From Mactra quadrangularis (Eukaryota > Mollusca > Bivalvia > Venerida > Mactridae), in NCBI GenBank assembly GCA_025267735.1, contig CM046308.1, positions 31,919,267-31,983,266 of the forward strand: a DNA stretch of 64,000 bases, given 5' to 3'. The translations under genes and the position numbers were made by a program. The notes under the pieces were generated by a model. It was not told the origin of the DNA. It did no database searches and saw nothing but the letters and a program-made list of their open reading frames with translations. Below, in pieces: positions 26,050 through 37,983 of this stretch (the first letter of the stretch is position 1; the number at the start of each line of letters is the position of its first letter).

Positions 26050-26950
26050 ATATGCCCGAAAGAATTTCGGGCATATTATGTTATACCATCTGGCGTCTGT
26101 CTGTTCGTCCGTCTGTTAGCAATTTGGTTTCCGGAGCTTAACTTAAGTTCCATTTGGCCCACAATATTCAAACTTCATACAATGATTGTCCATATCGGGT
26201 AGAAGACCCCTATTGATTTTAGGGTCACAAGGTCAAAGGTCAAGGTCACTATTACCTTAAAACTGAAAACAGTTTCCGGAGCATAACTTAAGTTCCATTA
26301 TGCCCACAATATTTAAACCTCATATGATGATTGTCCATATTGGGTAGAAGACCCCTATTGATTTTGGGGTAACAAGGTCAAAGGTCAAGGTCACTATTAC
26401 CTTAAAACTGAAAACAGTTTCCGGAGCATAACTTAAGTTTCATTTGACCCACAATATTTAAACTTCATATGATGATTGTCCATATTGGGTAGAAGACCCC
26501 TAATGATTTTGGGGTCACAAGGTCAAAGGTCAAGGTCACTATTACCTTAAAACTGAAAACAGTTTCCGGAGCATAACTTAAGTTTCATTTGGCCCACAAT
26601 ATTTAAACCTCATATGATGATTGTCCATATCGGGTAGAAGAACCCTATTGATTTTGGGGTCACAAGGTCAAAGGTCAAGGTCACTATTACCTTAAAACTG
26701 AAAACAGTTTCCGGAGCATAACTTAAGTTTCATTTGGCCCACAGTATTCAAACTTCATGGGAGGGTTGTCCATATCGGGTAAAAGACCCCTATTGATTTT
26801 GGGGTCACAAGGTCAAAGGTCAAGGTCACTATTACCTTAAAACTGAAAACAGTTTCCGGAGCATAACTCAAGTTACATTTGGTTCACAATATTCAAACTT
26901 AAAAAACAACACTTTCGGGCATATAATGCTCCGCCTAGCGGTGCTCTTGT
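26050..26950 (+). mobile_element. Pearl/Helentron-like non-autonomous element with 145-bp core repeats
   Basis: The left end is TATGCCCGAAAGAATTTCGG, and CTTTCGGGCATATAATGC recurs near the right end as a subterminal inverted repeat. The right end has a small hairpin (GCTCCGCCTAGCGGTGC) followed by CTCTTGTTTT. In between are about five 145-bp repeats with GTTTCCGGAGCATAACTTAA. The surrounding satellite supplies an empty-site sequence (ACATTTTTTTTGCTAGTAGG), consistent with insertion within a T run. This is the architecture of pearl/HINE-type elements. Confidence 0.75.
26230..26828 (+). promoter_or_regulatory. Five phased DR1-type AGGTCA clusters
   Basis: AGGTCAAAGGTCAAGGTCA occurs at 26230-26248, 26375-26393, 26520-26538, 26665-26683 and 26810-26828, exactly 145 bp apart. 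The first two half-sites form a direct repeat with 1-bp spacing, the consensus of RXR/HNF4-type nuclear receptors, and TCAAGGTCA fits ERR/FTZ-F1-type monomer sites. Sequence match only; binding is not shown. Confidence 0.5.
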
Positions 26951-29022
26951 TTTGCTAGTAGGTTTTTTTTTACAATTTAAGGTTTATCATGCGACAGGCA
27001 CTAGACACTGGTCAAATGGAGATGGTCGATATGACTTGGTCACGGAGTCTTACCTCTCCAATTGATATAAACAGAGTTCATGATGTGTTAGCATAGTTTT
27101 TTTTCTGTGTGTTTATTTTTACTTTGATTGTGTGATTTTTGTTTTCTTTTTTTTACATTTTTTTTGCTAGTAGGTTTTTTTTACCAATCTTAGAATTTTG
27201 CTTGTAGGTTATTTTTTGCAGTTGATGTAGGTTTTTTTACAATTTAAGGTTTTACATGCGATTGATACTAGGCACTGGTCAAATGGAGATTGGTCGATAT
27301 GACTTACTGAGTCTTACCTCTCCAATTGATGTTAACGGAGTCGGTGATGTGTTTGCATGTCTTTTTTCTATTTTTACTTTTCCTTTGTTAATATCATTTT
27401 TTTTCATCATTATTTTTGCTAGTAGGTTATTTTTTTTAATCTTAAATTTTTGCTGTAGGTTATTTTTTTTTGTTAATTTTCTTTTTTTTCATCATTAAAT
27501 TTGCTAGTAGATTATTTTTTTAATCTTAAATTTTTGCTGTAGGTTATTTTTTTTGTTAATTTTCATTTCTTTTTCATCATAAATTTTGCTAGTAGATTAT
27601 TTTTTTAATCTTAAATTTTTGCTTGTATGTTATTTTTTGCAGTTGATGTAGGTTTTTTTTACAATTTAAGGTTTTACATGCGATAGATACTAGGCACTGG
27701 TCAAATGGAGATTGGTCGATATGACTTGTTCACTGAGTCTTACCTCTCCAATTGATGTTAACGGAGTCGGTGATGTGTTTGCATGTCTTTTTTTCTATTT
27801 TTACTTTTCCTTTGTTTATTTTCTTTTCTTTTTTCATCATTAATTTTGCTAGTAGGTAATTTTTTTTAATCTTAAATTTTTGCTGTAGGTTATTTTTTTT
27901 GTTAATTTTCTTTTCTTTTTTCATCATTAAATTTGCTAGTAGATTATTTTTTTAATCTTAAATTTTTGCTGTAGGTTATTTTTTTTGTTAATTTTCTTTT
28001 CTTTTTTCATCATTAAATTTGCTAGTAGATTATTTTTTTAATCTTAAATTTTTGCTGTAGGTTATTTTTTTGTTAATTTTCTTTTATTTTTTCATCATTA
28101 ATTTTGCTAGTAGATTATTTTTTTAATCTTAAATTTTTGCTGTAGGTTATTTTTTTCTAGTTGATGTAGGTTTTTTTACAATTTAAGGTTTTACATGCGA
28201 TAGATACTAGGCACTGGTCAAATGGAGATTGGTCGATATGACTTGTTCACTGAGTCTTACCTCTCCAATTGATGTTAACGGAGTCGGTGATGTGTTTGCA
28301 TGTCTTATTTCTATTTTTACTTTTCCTTTGTTTATTTTCTTTTCTTTTTTCATCATTAATTTTGCTAGTAGGTTATTTTTTTTTAATCTTAAATTTTTGC
28401 TGTAGGTTTTTTTTTGGTAATTTTCTTTTCTTTTTTCATCATTAATTTTGCTAGTAGATTATTTTTTTAATCTTAAATTTTTGCTGTAGGTTATTTTTTC
28501 TAGTTGATGTAGGTTTTTTTTACAATTTAAGGTATCATGCGACAGACACTAGACACTGGTCAAATGGAGATGGTTGATATGACTTGGTTACGGAGTCTTA
28601 CCTCTCCAATTGATATAAACAGAGTTCATGATGTGTTTGCATGTTTTTTCTCCTATTTTTTTACTTTGAATTTGTCATTTTTTTTACTTTATTTTTGCTA
28701 GTACGTTATTTTTCAATCTAAGATTTTTTTCTGGTAAGTTAATTCTTTCAAATGATGTAGGTTATTTTTTGTACAGTAAAGTTATTTTTTTGTTTTTGTT
28801 TTGAGCATTCTTTAAAGTTCTTTAATGTTTAATCATTGTTTTAATCACACATGAATTCTACTTATTTTTATTGTTGGAAAAAGCAAGTTATACATTTAGT
28901 CTTTACAAGTATAATTCTTTTTTATTTTTAGTTACATTTAAGTGTAGTTACTATTTTTTATGTTTTAAAAACTCATAATACGTAGGGGTTTTTTTTCATT
29001 AAAATTTGTCAATAGTTTAAAA

Positions 29023-29304
29023 ACCCGGGTCGATAACGCAGTTGGTAGCGCGTGGGGATTTGGATACTCGTGCCCGAGGGGGTGCAGGTTCGAATCCCAC
29101 CCGGGGAGGTTATACCCTTCCATGAAAATTTGACAATAATGTCGATTTTCCTCCATTGATTAGACAATATGGAGAAGTTTCCGGCCTTGTGGAAGGGTAG
29201 GTGAGTACTGGTTATAGACAATGGTCCAGTAAAGCTAGGTTAGGTGCGCTGGACGCCGTGAAATGACCTTAATTGTGTTGATACGGCGTTAACTCCAATA
29301 AATA
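29023..29304 (+). mobile_element. SINE family II, full length, 12-bp TSD
   Basis: The head is CGGGTCGATAACGCAGTTGG with box B GGTTCGAATCC, the body ends GATACGGCGTTAACTCCAAT and an AATAAATAA tail. AATAGTTTAAAA flanks both ends (29011-29022 and 29305-29316). It is close to the other family II copies, so fairly young. Confidence 0.93.
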
Positions 29305-30362
29305 AATAGTTTAAAATCAATGTGAAATTCATTAAGACTTGGCAATCAGCACATTCACTACTACTTATGTCTTGTATATTTGAATTGATTGATAATATTT
29401 CCTGGAATATTATTTCAATGCATTCTATATTTATTTATTAAGATAGAATCAATTTATGTATCATTGGATTTATATTTTATAGGTTTATTTTGATTCAATT
29501 TTATTTTGAAAAATATATCAATATAAAATTCAAAGGTTTTTATGGGCGATTACTTTTAGGGTTTAAAATTTGTCCATTTTCTTCAGTACCTATTCCCTTC
29601 AAAATGCAAGGTCAGCAGTTTTTGTTATAACATCAGTAACCTAATCTATTGTTTAAACTGATGTGAGCCATGAAGAGCCAACATGGATCTTATCAAATGT
29701 TCTAATTCAGCATGAAGGCGGCACAACCAACAAAGCTAGCAACAAATCAGTTCATTTGTCCACAAAGTGTTTATGTTTGTTGGAATTCTCTTTTTTATCT
29801 TTATAATTGTATTGAAAATTAACCCAAACTCCTGGTTTACGTCATCTGGTTTACTATACATTATTCACATTTTACCTTACCCATTAAATGTCTTTGTTTC
29901 TTTGCCTAATGAATATATGTCAGATTTCATTCATTGTGATTAATACAAACTTATTCTTAATCTTAGGGAAACAAATATCAATACATGGAAGTATATGTCC
30001 CCCTTCACTGACATATGTGTGACTGGTGTACAAATTACTTATTATGAACACATACAACAATTTTTCCTTTAACCATACCAAATAGCTTTTTTGCTTACAC
30101 ACACTACATGTACCAAGTCATGCCCTACCTAACCCTACATCATGAAAAACTGTTATGACAAGCATACTATCCTACTTGACTTACACAGCAAAAACACATG
30201 TATACACACTTAGAAAAATACTCTTTATAATAATTGCAGGCACAACAAAATCATTTACTTGTACAAAAACATACCAGTATAACAAAAAAAATCTACATGT
30301 GATGTATTTACTGACCCACTCCGTTAAGTCAATCAGTAGAACATCTTAGATAGATAGATTAA

Positions 30363-30644
30363 CACGGGTCGATAGCGCAGTTGGTAGCACACCGGAATTT
30401 GGAATCTCATGCCCGAGGGATGCGGGTTTGAACACCACCGGGGAGGTTATACCCTACCATGAAAATTTGACAATAATGTCGATTTTCCTCCATTGATTAG
30501 ATAATAAGGAGAAGTTTCCGGCTTTGTGGAAGGGTAGGTGAGTACTGGTTATAGACAATGGTCCAGGAAAGCTAGGTTAGGTGCGCTGGACACCGCGAAA
30601 TGACCTAAAATTGTGTTGACACAGCGTTAAAATCTAGTAAGAAA
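30363..30644 (+). mobile_element. SINE family II, full length, 15-bp TSD
   Basis: Same structure as the 29023 copy (GGGTCGATAGCGCAGTTGGT head, CAGCGTTAAAATC end). AGATAGATAGATTAA at 30348-30362 matches AGATAGATACATTAA at 30645-30659 with one difference. Confidence 0.9.
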
Positions 30645-30963
30645 AGATAGATACATTAATTTCGGCATAGTATATATACAATTTTACTAGAAATTAAAAT
30701 GTATACAGTAAAAATGTCATAAAGTAAAATTCTTGTCCATGATATGCACTCCAAGGCCAAAGTGCTCAATTGTAAATGCATTTTTGTTGTCTTGTGTATG
30801 TTATATCATCAAAATTCATGTCACGAACTTCTGGCACAAAAATATGTATGTTTCTAGTTTTATCTCCCTAAAATTGTATTCAGTAGGTATGCAATCATTT
30901 TATTTTTAACTTAACAAGAAACAGTTCATTCCAGTTTCTCTTCTCTGATTTTATCTATTTCAG

Positions 30964-31058
30964 ATTGAAGATATTACTATATGGGAGAAACCAATCTCCA
31001 TAGAAAGAAGACGATTTGGAAAACTGTCTACAGTCTATAGGACAAAAACTCAGTAACA
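30964..31058 (+). other. Possible short exon with in-frame stop
   Basis: A strong acceptor (TTTTATCTATTTCAG) is followed by 30 open codons (IEDITIWEKPISIERRRFGK, then LSTVYRTKTQ) and TAA, directly before a donor-like CAGTAAGA. The other two frames stop early. I do not recognise the peptide. It could be the last coding exon of an unknown gene, a UTR exon, or chance. Confidence 0.22.
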
Positions 31059-31059
31059 G

Positions 31060-33020
31060 TAAGATTGATCATATTGCTGTAATTTTCATCTTACTGCTTG
31101 CATTACAAGAGTAAGATTATACCTACTGCTGTTGCTGCTAACTTCACATCCATACCATAACAATTCTTTCTAATTAAGACCCTATAGAGGAAAATGTTGA
31201 CATGCTTCATAAACATAAGGGATGAGATGGTATGGCCATATATATCGATTCAATATTGACATGTCAGTCTATGGTATGCGTATCATAACCCAGTACGATA
31301 TATCGCGGTACGACTCACGGTATGACATTCATAACCATGGGAAGTCCCTGTATTTTCAGTATTCACAGGGTTGCTTTTTTTACTCAAGAATTATGATCCC
31401 TGTGTCTGTTTGTAAAATGGGTTCGATACTACTTAACCCGTGGACAACCCAACCCGTGGTTGTCTCAACCCTGAGTTTGAACAACGTAACCCATAGTTAG
31501 AGACAACTCAACGCTTAGACAACCCATGATCATAAATAAGGGAATGTGAGTGCTTGTAAATTTACATTAGCTACCTGTATCGTATTGTAACGTATATACA
31601 AATGTAGTCATATTGTCTCCTTTCTTATCGATACGATCCATAAGAAAATATATTGGTTAAATATTTTGGCAAAATTAAAAAAAAACAATAACTGCTTTTA
31701 CAATATTGAGTAAATGTAATTGTAAATGTGTGAAGGAACTTTTGGAGGGCAGCGTACATGCCAAATCATCTATATGAGCCAAAGTAGTCTCTTGGTGCAA
31801 TCTGAATAAAGCCTGATACCAAATTCTCCCCTCACAAAAATCAATTGTTTTACCTATGACGGCAGTGTATAGGATATCTGTTTACTGAGATTGCCTCTTG
31901 GGGTGATTTTATGTAAAACAGTTTTAAAAATAAAATTGTTTGATTACCCCTGAAAACCTGCTAGAAAATACATTTACAATGAATTTGATTTGGGCAAGCT
32001 GGTTGTCCAAATGGGCAACCTACTTTAAAAATTAATGTTTAGTCCTGACAAAAGATCATTGAATTTGAAAGAAATTGTTGATAAGTAATTCAAAGATTTT
32101 TTTTCAGATTTGAAACATTTTAACCAAGATGAGTTCATTGATCTGCTATAAATACATGTATATCCAAAATAAATGGTTGATAAAACTATTGCTAGTTTCT
32201 GTACTGGTTTACATACAAGACAGTCTTAGTCTTATGTGAGTACATGTATTATATTGTTTTGATTACTTGTTCATTATTGATAATAGTTTCCTTTTTCAAG
32301 TAAATAACAACGTTTACTATTAGTATGCATACAATGCAATCTTAAATTCGTGTTCAGTTGTTAATTTAAGTATAGCAGCAAACTCACCTAACCAGGACAC
32401 ATGTGCTTGCTTACCTTTTCACTTTTGAAAAATCAAATGAATGGTGCTGCCTTAATTCTGAAAATAGCATCATAAAAAGAATGATATATCAGTATAATTT
32501 GTTCTAAAATTGAAAACGAAACACATGAAGTCATGTACATGCAGAAAAAAATATCTTTAGTAAAACAGTTTTTTTTTAAACAATTACGTATACTGCTTTT
32601 ATTCATATGGTGACATTTCTTGTTAACTTTATTATTTCTAATGAATTAGGTAAATGGTGACATCACAGAGTTGGTGGACCATTGGAACCACTCACATTGT
32701 AAAAGTCACTGGACCTAGGGTGATTTTGTTGGACTCAGTCCAATGTCCACTGGCTAAATTCTATGACTGTATACATCTATTAGTAATCACCTTTTCCAGT
32801 TTTTTGATGAAGATAAAGTGAGATTGATTATATAAGTGTCTTCTAATGGTGACCTAGTGTTTGACATCTAGATGTTATATATTATCAGTGATACTCAAGA
32901 ATTTCTACTGTGATCCTGTACAAGGCAAGAAAATAGCAGATTTTTTGCATTCATTTTTTTAAAGTTAATTTTAAATTGATTTGCGAAGTTTGGCATTTGC
33001 ATACTGAGGATAATAATAAT
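31060..33020. other. No gene recognised; repeat fragments
   Basis: 31240-31330 has palindromic TACGATATATCGCGGTACGA, like the interior of hAT MITEs. 31980-32050 and 32690-32760 carry GGTTGTCCAAATGGGCAACC and TTGGACTCAGTCCAATGTCC motifs that are partly self-complementary and recur near 3680-3770 and 42400. Otherwise AT-rich. Confidence 0.4.
31424..31520. repeat. CAACCC/GTTGTC motif cluster
   Basis: TGGACAACCCAACCCGTGGT, TTGTCTCAACCC and GAGACAACTCAACGCTTAG repeat the motifs seen at 14040-14160. Confidence 0.5.
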
Positions 33021-33174
33021 AAATAGAGAATATTAGGTTAGTGCCAATCTGTATCTAGTTTATCCGGCAAGTTGGAGAAAGGTTTATTCGGCGAGGCTTG
33101 CCGAGTCGAATAAATCTTTTGGAGACGAGCCGGATAAACTAAGTACAGATTGACACTAACCTAATATTCTATTT
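33021..33174. repeat. 154-bp imperfect palindrome
   Basis: AAATAGAGAATATTAGGTTA with GTATCTAGTTTATCCGGC pairs with GCCGGATAAACTAAGTACAG and TAACCTAATATTCTATTT. The centre has TTTATTCGGCGAGGCTTGCC. A less AT-rich stretch follows to about 34160. Confidence 0.8.
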
Positions 33175-34165
33175 ATCCTACTCGCATTTGCTTGAATGAC
33201 TAATTTAAAATCCGAAATTCTGCGTTTAACATGCTTTAAATTCAGATCATGGCCGAACTGTTCAAAGCGCAGTAATTGTGTAAAACGGTCTTTTAACTGT
33301 TTGCGCGTCAAGAAATAATTCCGATGATTGACTCCATTATAATATATTAGTAAAGGTAATATTTTAAATGAAAGAAGGGAAAATACTAAATAAACTCGGT
33401 TTAGAAATAAACAAGGAAAAAATCATTTTTGGACGAATAAATCACTTGCGAATTTTCCGAGGACGAATCAGTTTTTATGACGTCATGTAAGCGAAGTTTG
33501 TTGTCAACATGGCGCTATTTAGGAGCGTTTGTAGGATTCGTCATTTGACGCGTTTATTATTATTTATCATGGATTTAACCAATATTATCAGGATAATTTG
33601 TTATTCAAACTTTAAATAGACGATAGGATATATGGATGAAAGGATTATTAAGGGAAATACACTCGCAGCGAGCCAGCGACGCTGAAAGATGTCAACCATT
33701 TTCAGAAAATGGCCAGGACGGTCTGTGTCGTGGATGACGATGATGATTTTTGAAGCCAGTTTCATTACATTTAATTTATGCGTGGCTTGGCTTTGGTAAA
33801 ACAATAGTCAACCTATGTATTTACTGTATAATGGCTGGATATTCGTCAAAATATACACAGAAAGGAATTCATTGCAAATTTTGGAGTTTGGCACTGTACA
33901 GCGTCAACGATTGAGTTTTTGTAAAATTTGAATGATAAAGTAAGTGATTTAATTAAAGATTTAAATTGAAATTGTTTGAAAAGGCCCGTATTTGATTATT
34001 TTGTGTAAAATGTATTTGTTAAGTTGTCGTTAAAAGAATGAAACGCGGCCGCTTTTGATGCCCAATGTTATGATTATGTAGAAAAGTAGTCCGTCAATGC
34101 GTAGTCACGTGACTGCCGAATAAAGCAACGCTGCCGAATAAAGATAGGTTTATTTGGTCAATAGG
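33175..34165. other. Less AT-rich stretch beside the palindrome
   Basis: Contains GACGTCATG, an ATG-initiated 36-codon frame (MALFRSVCRIRHLTRLLLFI, then MDLTNIIRIICYSNFK) from the AACATGGCGC at about 33508, and ends with two GCCGAATAAAG motifs that echo the TTTATTCGGC centre of the palindrome. It may be the rest of the same mobile element. No recognised gene. Confidence 0.3.
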
Positions 34166-34984
34166 TTTTCCTTCTAAAAGATCACTTTGGGGTATGATAA
34201 TAATATTTATTTGGCATAGTGTACACATAGTAAAAACATACAAACACAAATATCACAGACATCATGATGTAGTAACTATGTCTTGCACACAAACACCAGG
34301 GATAACACAAAAAAGGGCAAGCCCTTATTTCCATTGTGGTCCCTGATGCCATTCCAGTACTGGTTCTTCTCAGGAAATGCTGCAGGGAGATAACTCACTG
34401 TAAAATATATGGTACAATACAGTAACCTTACAGTATTAGCTCCCTTGAACATCTGTGATATTAAATCACTGCTTTGATCTTTTATACTTTCTGTATTCTG
34501 AATTAGTATGTACTGTTTCACAATTGAATGCTTTATTATTGTTTGTATATGTCTCCTCTGTATTTCAGAATTTTACAGATGATGTGACTAACTGATGATG
34601 TGATAATGTTTGCTCTTTAGTTGTAAACAAGTGACGTAAGTGTAACAGCTTAGTGCATGTTTTTTTTTAATTTGGCCTAATGCAATGATGTTTATACGCA
34701 TTTTGTTTTGTGAATTAATCTTTATGCAAAAGCAAAAATAGTTTAAATAGATTTGAAATTGTAAAGATGAAAGGGATTTATTGGAATATTGGTCTATCTG
34801 AAAAAGACATATCTGGTTTAATTTTACATTTTAGGTCACTTAAAAAGTTTTGATACAAGAGTTAGTTCTATGTTTCACTAAGCCATTGGTTTGTCTACCT
34901 TCTTATTGAATTTTTTTTTACTTATTTGTACATTGAAACCATCGCACGGTACCCATCAAAAGTTAGGAGGCAAAAATAATTTTG

Positions 34985-35174
34985 CTACTATTCTTGATTT
35001 TGGATTATTATCTTTATAAAATAATTATTTTTAATATATTTAAATATTGTTTGTGATAAAATGAAAACAAAGTGAAACTATGAATGCAACACATTATTAA
35101 ACATTTAGCATTTGACCTCCTTAAGCCTCCAAAACCATGTTTTCTGTAATTATTTTCTATAGCATAGCTTTTAT
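34985..35174. repeat. Left part of a duplicated intron-like segment
   Basis: TTTGTGATAAAATGAAAACA and AAGCCTCCAAAACCATGTTT recur, diverged, at about 37085-37165. The homology resumes after the hAT MITE (AAAGCAAAACTAAAGAGCCT at about 35620; AAAGCTATTCAGTA at 35667). Confidence 0.7.
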
Positions 35175-35563
35175 TAGGGCTGTGGATCGTTGAGCAAGTG
35201 GCGATCCAATCCAAACCATGATCTATGTGTAGCGATTCTTGAATCATACCAAGAATCACTCATTAATAAAAAAGCATACAAGAATTCATATATACAACAC
35301 ACACACATATATATATGTGTGTGTGTGTGTGTTGTATATATCAATTCCTGTATGTTTTTTTATTAACGAGTGATTCTTGTTAAATTCATATGTATATACA
35401 CACACAAATATACATATGAATTTAACAAAAATAAGTGAAGAACTAAAGAAGCTTTTATTACATGGAAAATCATGTCAGAGATTTCGAAAGTGCCGAACAT
35501 TTGTACTCGATTTTCTAGTCCGAATAGCGAATATCGAGTACTTGGTTATTCGCAACAGCCCTA
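35175..35563. mobile_element. hAT-type MITE carrying an internal hairpin
   Basis: TAGGGCTGTGGATCG ... TTCGCAACAGCCCTA, 389 bp. The flanks GCTTTTAT and GATTTTAT match at seven of eight positions. The interior includes a long imperfect hairpin (about 35250-35378) with CA/TG and AT dinucleotide runs, and a second hairpin (GTTAAATTCATATG and its complement) at 35379-35426. Confidence 0.82.
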
Positions 35564-36244
35564 GATTTTATGCTACCTTTGAAGTCTCAATTATTATCAT
35601 AAGGAAACCAAAATATAAAGCAAAACTAAAGAGCCTTTCTGAGGAAAAAGTTATCAAACTTTAGATAAAAGCTATTCAGTAAGCCTTTTAAGTAAAAAAT
35701 GTCTCCAAACTTTTGGTGGATACTGTATATATGCCATCAAAGACTTTATGATGTACTGTACCAATTTCAGACGTTCTGAAGGATTAAATGAACACTGAAC
35801 ATATATATAGTATTAAGGCACAAAACTTGTTTATTGGCCATAATTGAACAAAAAATAACTAATCACTGATTTTATTGTTTGCTCAGATTTTTTTGTTTGC
35901 ACCTTAACTTAAGGTGACTCAAATATCAAGCTCTAAAGTGTGTTCTTTTTCTTATAATGAGTTCTGACTTACCTTTGATCAAGAGGCAGACGTCTTCCCC
36001 TATGCTAATGGAAAATCAATATTCATAACTAATATCCCAATAACTTTGTTGTTGATTTCAGATAATTCATTTCTAGGATCCTGATGTTGCCAACCCTCAA
36101 TGAGTTCAATACTTGAAGCAACATGATAGTCACCTTATAGGGTGTTTGTGCAAATAGTTCAATGTTTAAACTAATTTCTGGTAAGTGTATCAAATTATAT
36201 TTCTTTATTTAACTTGTCTATATGCTGTTGTTCCTTTTGCTCAT

Positions 36245-36840
36245 TTTTGGTTGGGTAAAACAGGGTAGCAACACATTGTATAGGTCACTTTACAATGGTC
36301 AATAACTTATAGTCTGACAGAATTAACATGAGCTTGACCTTTATTCAAGAATATATTAAACTCAGTTTATAGCCTATTTTAGTCTTTGTATGTTAATCAT
36401 GCTTTTCGGGAAGCTTTCAGCAAAATACACTTATCTGAACAACTTATCTTGTTTTCATATGAATGAATACTTTAAAACAATGTCACAACATTGAGGACAT
36501 ACGTGTTCCACATAAACAAGTCCAAAATTTAAAGTACAATAACATGCCATGTTTGCAAAATTGATTTATATTCACATAGGTTGTTATTAACATGTGTATA
36601 ATCTTATACACACATACGGACACTCACGATTTAATGTAAGTGAAGCCTGTTATTATTATAATAAGGTAGTTCAAGCTCAGGTTAATTAAGTTGGACTATA
36701 CATTCCTGGAAAGCCTAAGCTGTAAACCTTTTACTAGATGAATACTTCCATCAGATACTGACAATTGCCCTACATGATTTAGAATCAGTGGTAGGAGAGA
36801 GAATGGTCGTATGAAATATTTCATATGTCCAAACTCTGCA
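36245..36840 (-). mobile_element. SINE family III copy split by a nested MITE
   Basis: Reverse-orientation landmarks lie on both sides of the TTAA-flanked element at 36327-36681: GTAGCAACACATTGTATAGG on the left, and GACAATTGCCCTACATGATT with GGTAGGAGAGAGAATGGTCG on the right. The order fits one SINE interrupted by a later insertion. Confidence 0.6.
36327..36681. mobile_element. TTAA-flanked MITE, copy 2, nested in a SINE
   Basis: CATGAGCTTGACCTTTATTC to GTAGTTCAAGCTCAGG, 355 bp, TTAA at 36323-36326 and 36682-36685. Shares GATTTATATTCACATAGG- and CTCACGATTTAATGTA-like phrases with copy 1. It interrupts a family III SINE. Confidence 0.75.
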
Positions 36841-36959
36841 GAAATTAGTAATCACACTTACCAATAAATAAATCAAAATGAACAATTTATTTTACTTCAA
36901 CTTACTTGTGATGGCTTCAAACTTACCCTCTAGTATTTACAACACATAGTCTGTATACC

Positions 36960-37321
36960 TTAGCTGTATGAAATACAATACCTGCCTAAAGTTTGGAAAC
37001 AAAAGAAATTTACTGCAATTATTAAATTTTGATGATATTTTTTGTAGAATCATTATTTTTAATATAATTATGTAAGTATAGTTTGTGATAGCATTAAAAC
37101 AAATTTCATGAATGCAGCTCATCTATAAGATTTAGCATCTGATATTCTAAAGCCTCCAAAACCATGTTTATTGTAACTATTTTGCATAACACCAAATACA
37201 AAAACAAAAATACCCAAAAACAAAGCAAAACTAAAAAGCATTTCAAAATAAACATATATCAATATTTTGATAAAAGCTATTCAGTAGGTTTGCAGAGTGA
37301 AACTGTCTCCAAACTTTCTCT
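36960..37321. repeat. Second copy of the duplicated segment
   Basis: GTTTGTGATAGCATTAAAAC, AAGCCTCCAAAACCATGTTT, AAAGCAAAACTAAAAAGCAT and AAAGCTATTCAGTAGG follow the order of 34985-35710 but lack the hAT MITE, so this copy approximates the empty site. Confidence 0.7.
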
Positions 37322-37509
37322 CTAATACTTTGCATATTGCTTCATCCCATAGTCCCATGCGGTGTAAAGCGATTTCATGCTCCTTGCTCATCTACTTCCT
37401 GTTTGTCGCATATTTTTAGATTTTGGCGGGGGTATCACTAGTGAGCATTATTTTTCTTCTATTTTTTACTGAAAGACAAATTTTGTTTTATGATTTATTA
37501 ACCGGTGTC
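37322..37509 (+). repeat. 188-bp direct repeat, left copy
   Basis: Identical to 43009-43196 except two substitutions. Includes ATTGCTTCATCCCATAGTCC, GCGGGGGTATCACTAGTGAG and ends ACCGGTGTC. It is the 3' part of the element that is more complete at 42891. Confidence 0.92.
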
Positions 37510-37891
37510 TAAAAGACTACTACATTATGAAAGGAACCATGTTTTATTTATCAGCATTAGAATGAGATTGTCATGTACAAGTTTAAAATAAGAACTTATT
37601 TATTTAAGGTTCGACAACCTGAATAACAGTGTATATATCTTGAAACGCATAGTACGAATGAAGTATACATGTAGTATGTATAATATGACCGATCAAAATT
37701 GATGCTTCACTGACTGCAGAGATCGTCATTATGTTTTAAAGAGAGTGTCTGGTAAGACAATCAGCTGTAAATTTTACTTGCCCAAACCAGATGTTAACTG
37801 AACCCAAATACAGGTTGTGAGGGGATCTGACGATCGACCTTTATGTCGAGTCATGAACTGTTATGATATTGTAATATGTTAATTATTTCAG

Positions 37892-37983
37892 AATGAAGAT
37901 TTTGAATTAAATGTATGTGGTGAGGGCGGAGAATATGAAACATTTACCCTAGATTGTCCTTTATTTAAAAAGAAAATTGTCTT
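37892..37983 (+). CDS. DPH6: DPH6 exon a (end of ATP-pyrophosphatase domain)
   Basis: This 92-nt exon follows a TTATTTCAG acceptor and ends before GTAAGT, leaving a two-base remainder (TT). It encodes NEDFELNVCGEGGEYETFTL and continues DCPLFKKKIV, matching the GEGGEYET nucleotide-binding motif of the Dph6 family. The preceding exon must end in phase 0. None was recognised upstream. Confidence 0.9.

Larger units (their letters stand above)
25636..28770 (+). repeat. Composite T-rich satellite domain
   Basis: Two unit types alternate. The first is a T-rich unit of about 77 bp (TTTTGCTAGTAGGTTATTTT with TTAATCTTAAATTTTTGCTG). The second is a cassette of about 130 bp (GACACTGGTCAAATGGAGAT, then CTTACCTCTCCAATTGATGT, then TGATGTGTTTGCATG) seen at about 25884, 26996, 27263, 27685, 28201 and 28544. 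The cassettes fall in at least two subtypes. A Helentron-like element interrupts the domain at 26050-26950. Confidence 0.85.

Noticed and set aside
35377..35664. 95-codon ORF as a gene
   Set aside because: It spans the right end of the hAT MITE and the adjoining duplicated segment; no domain or splice support.
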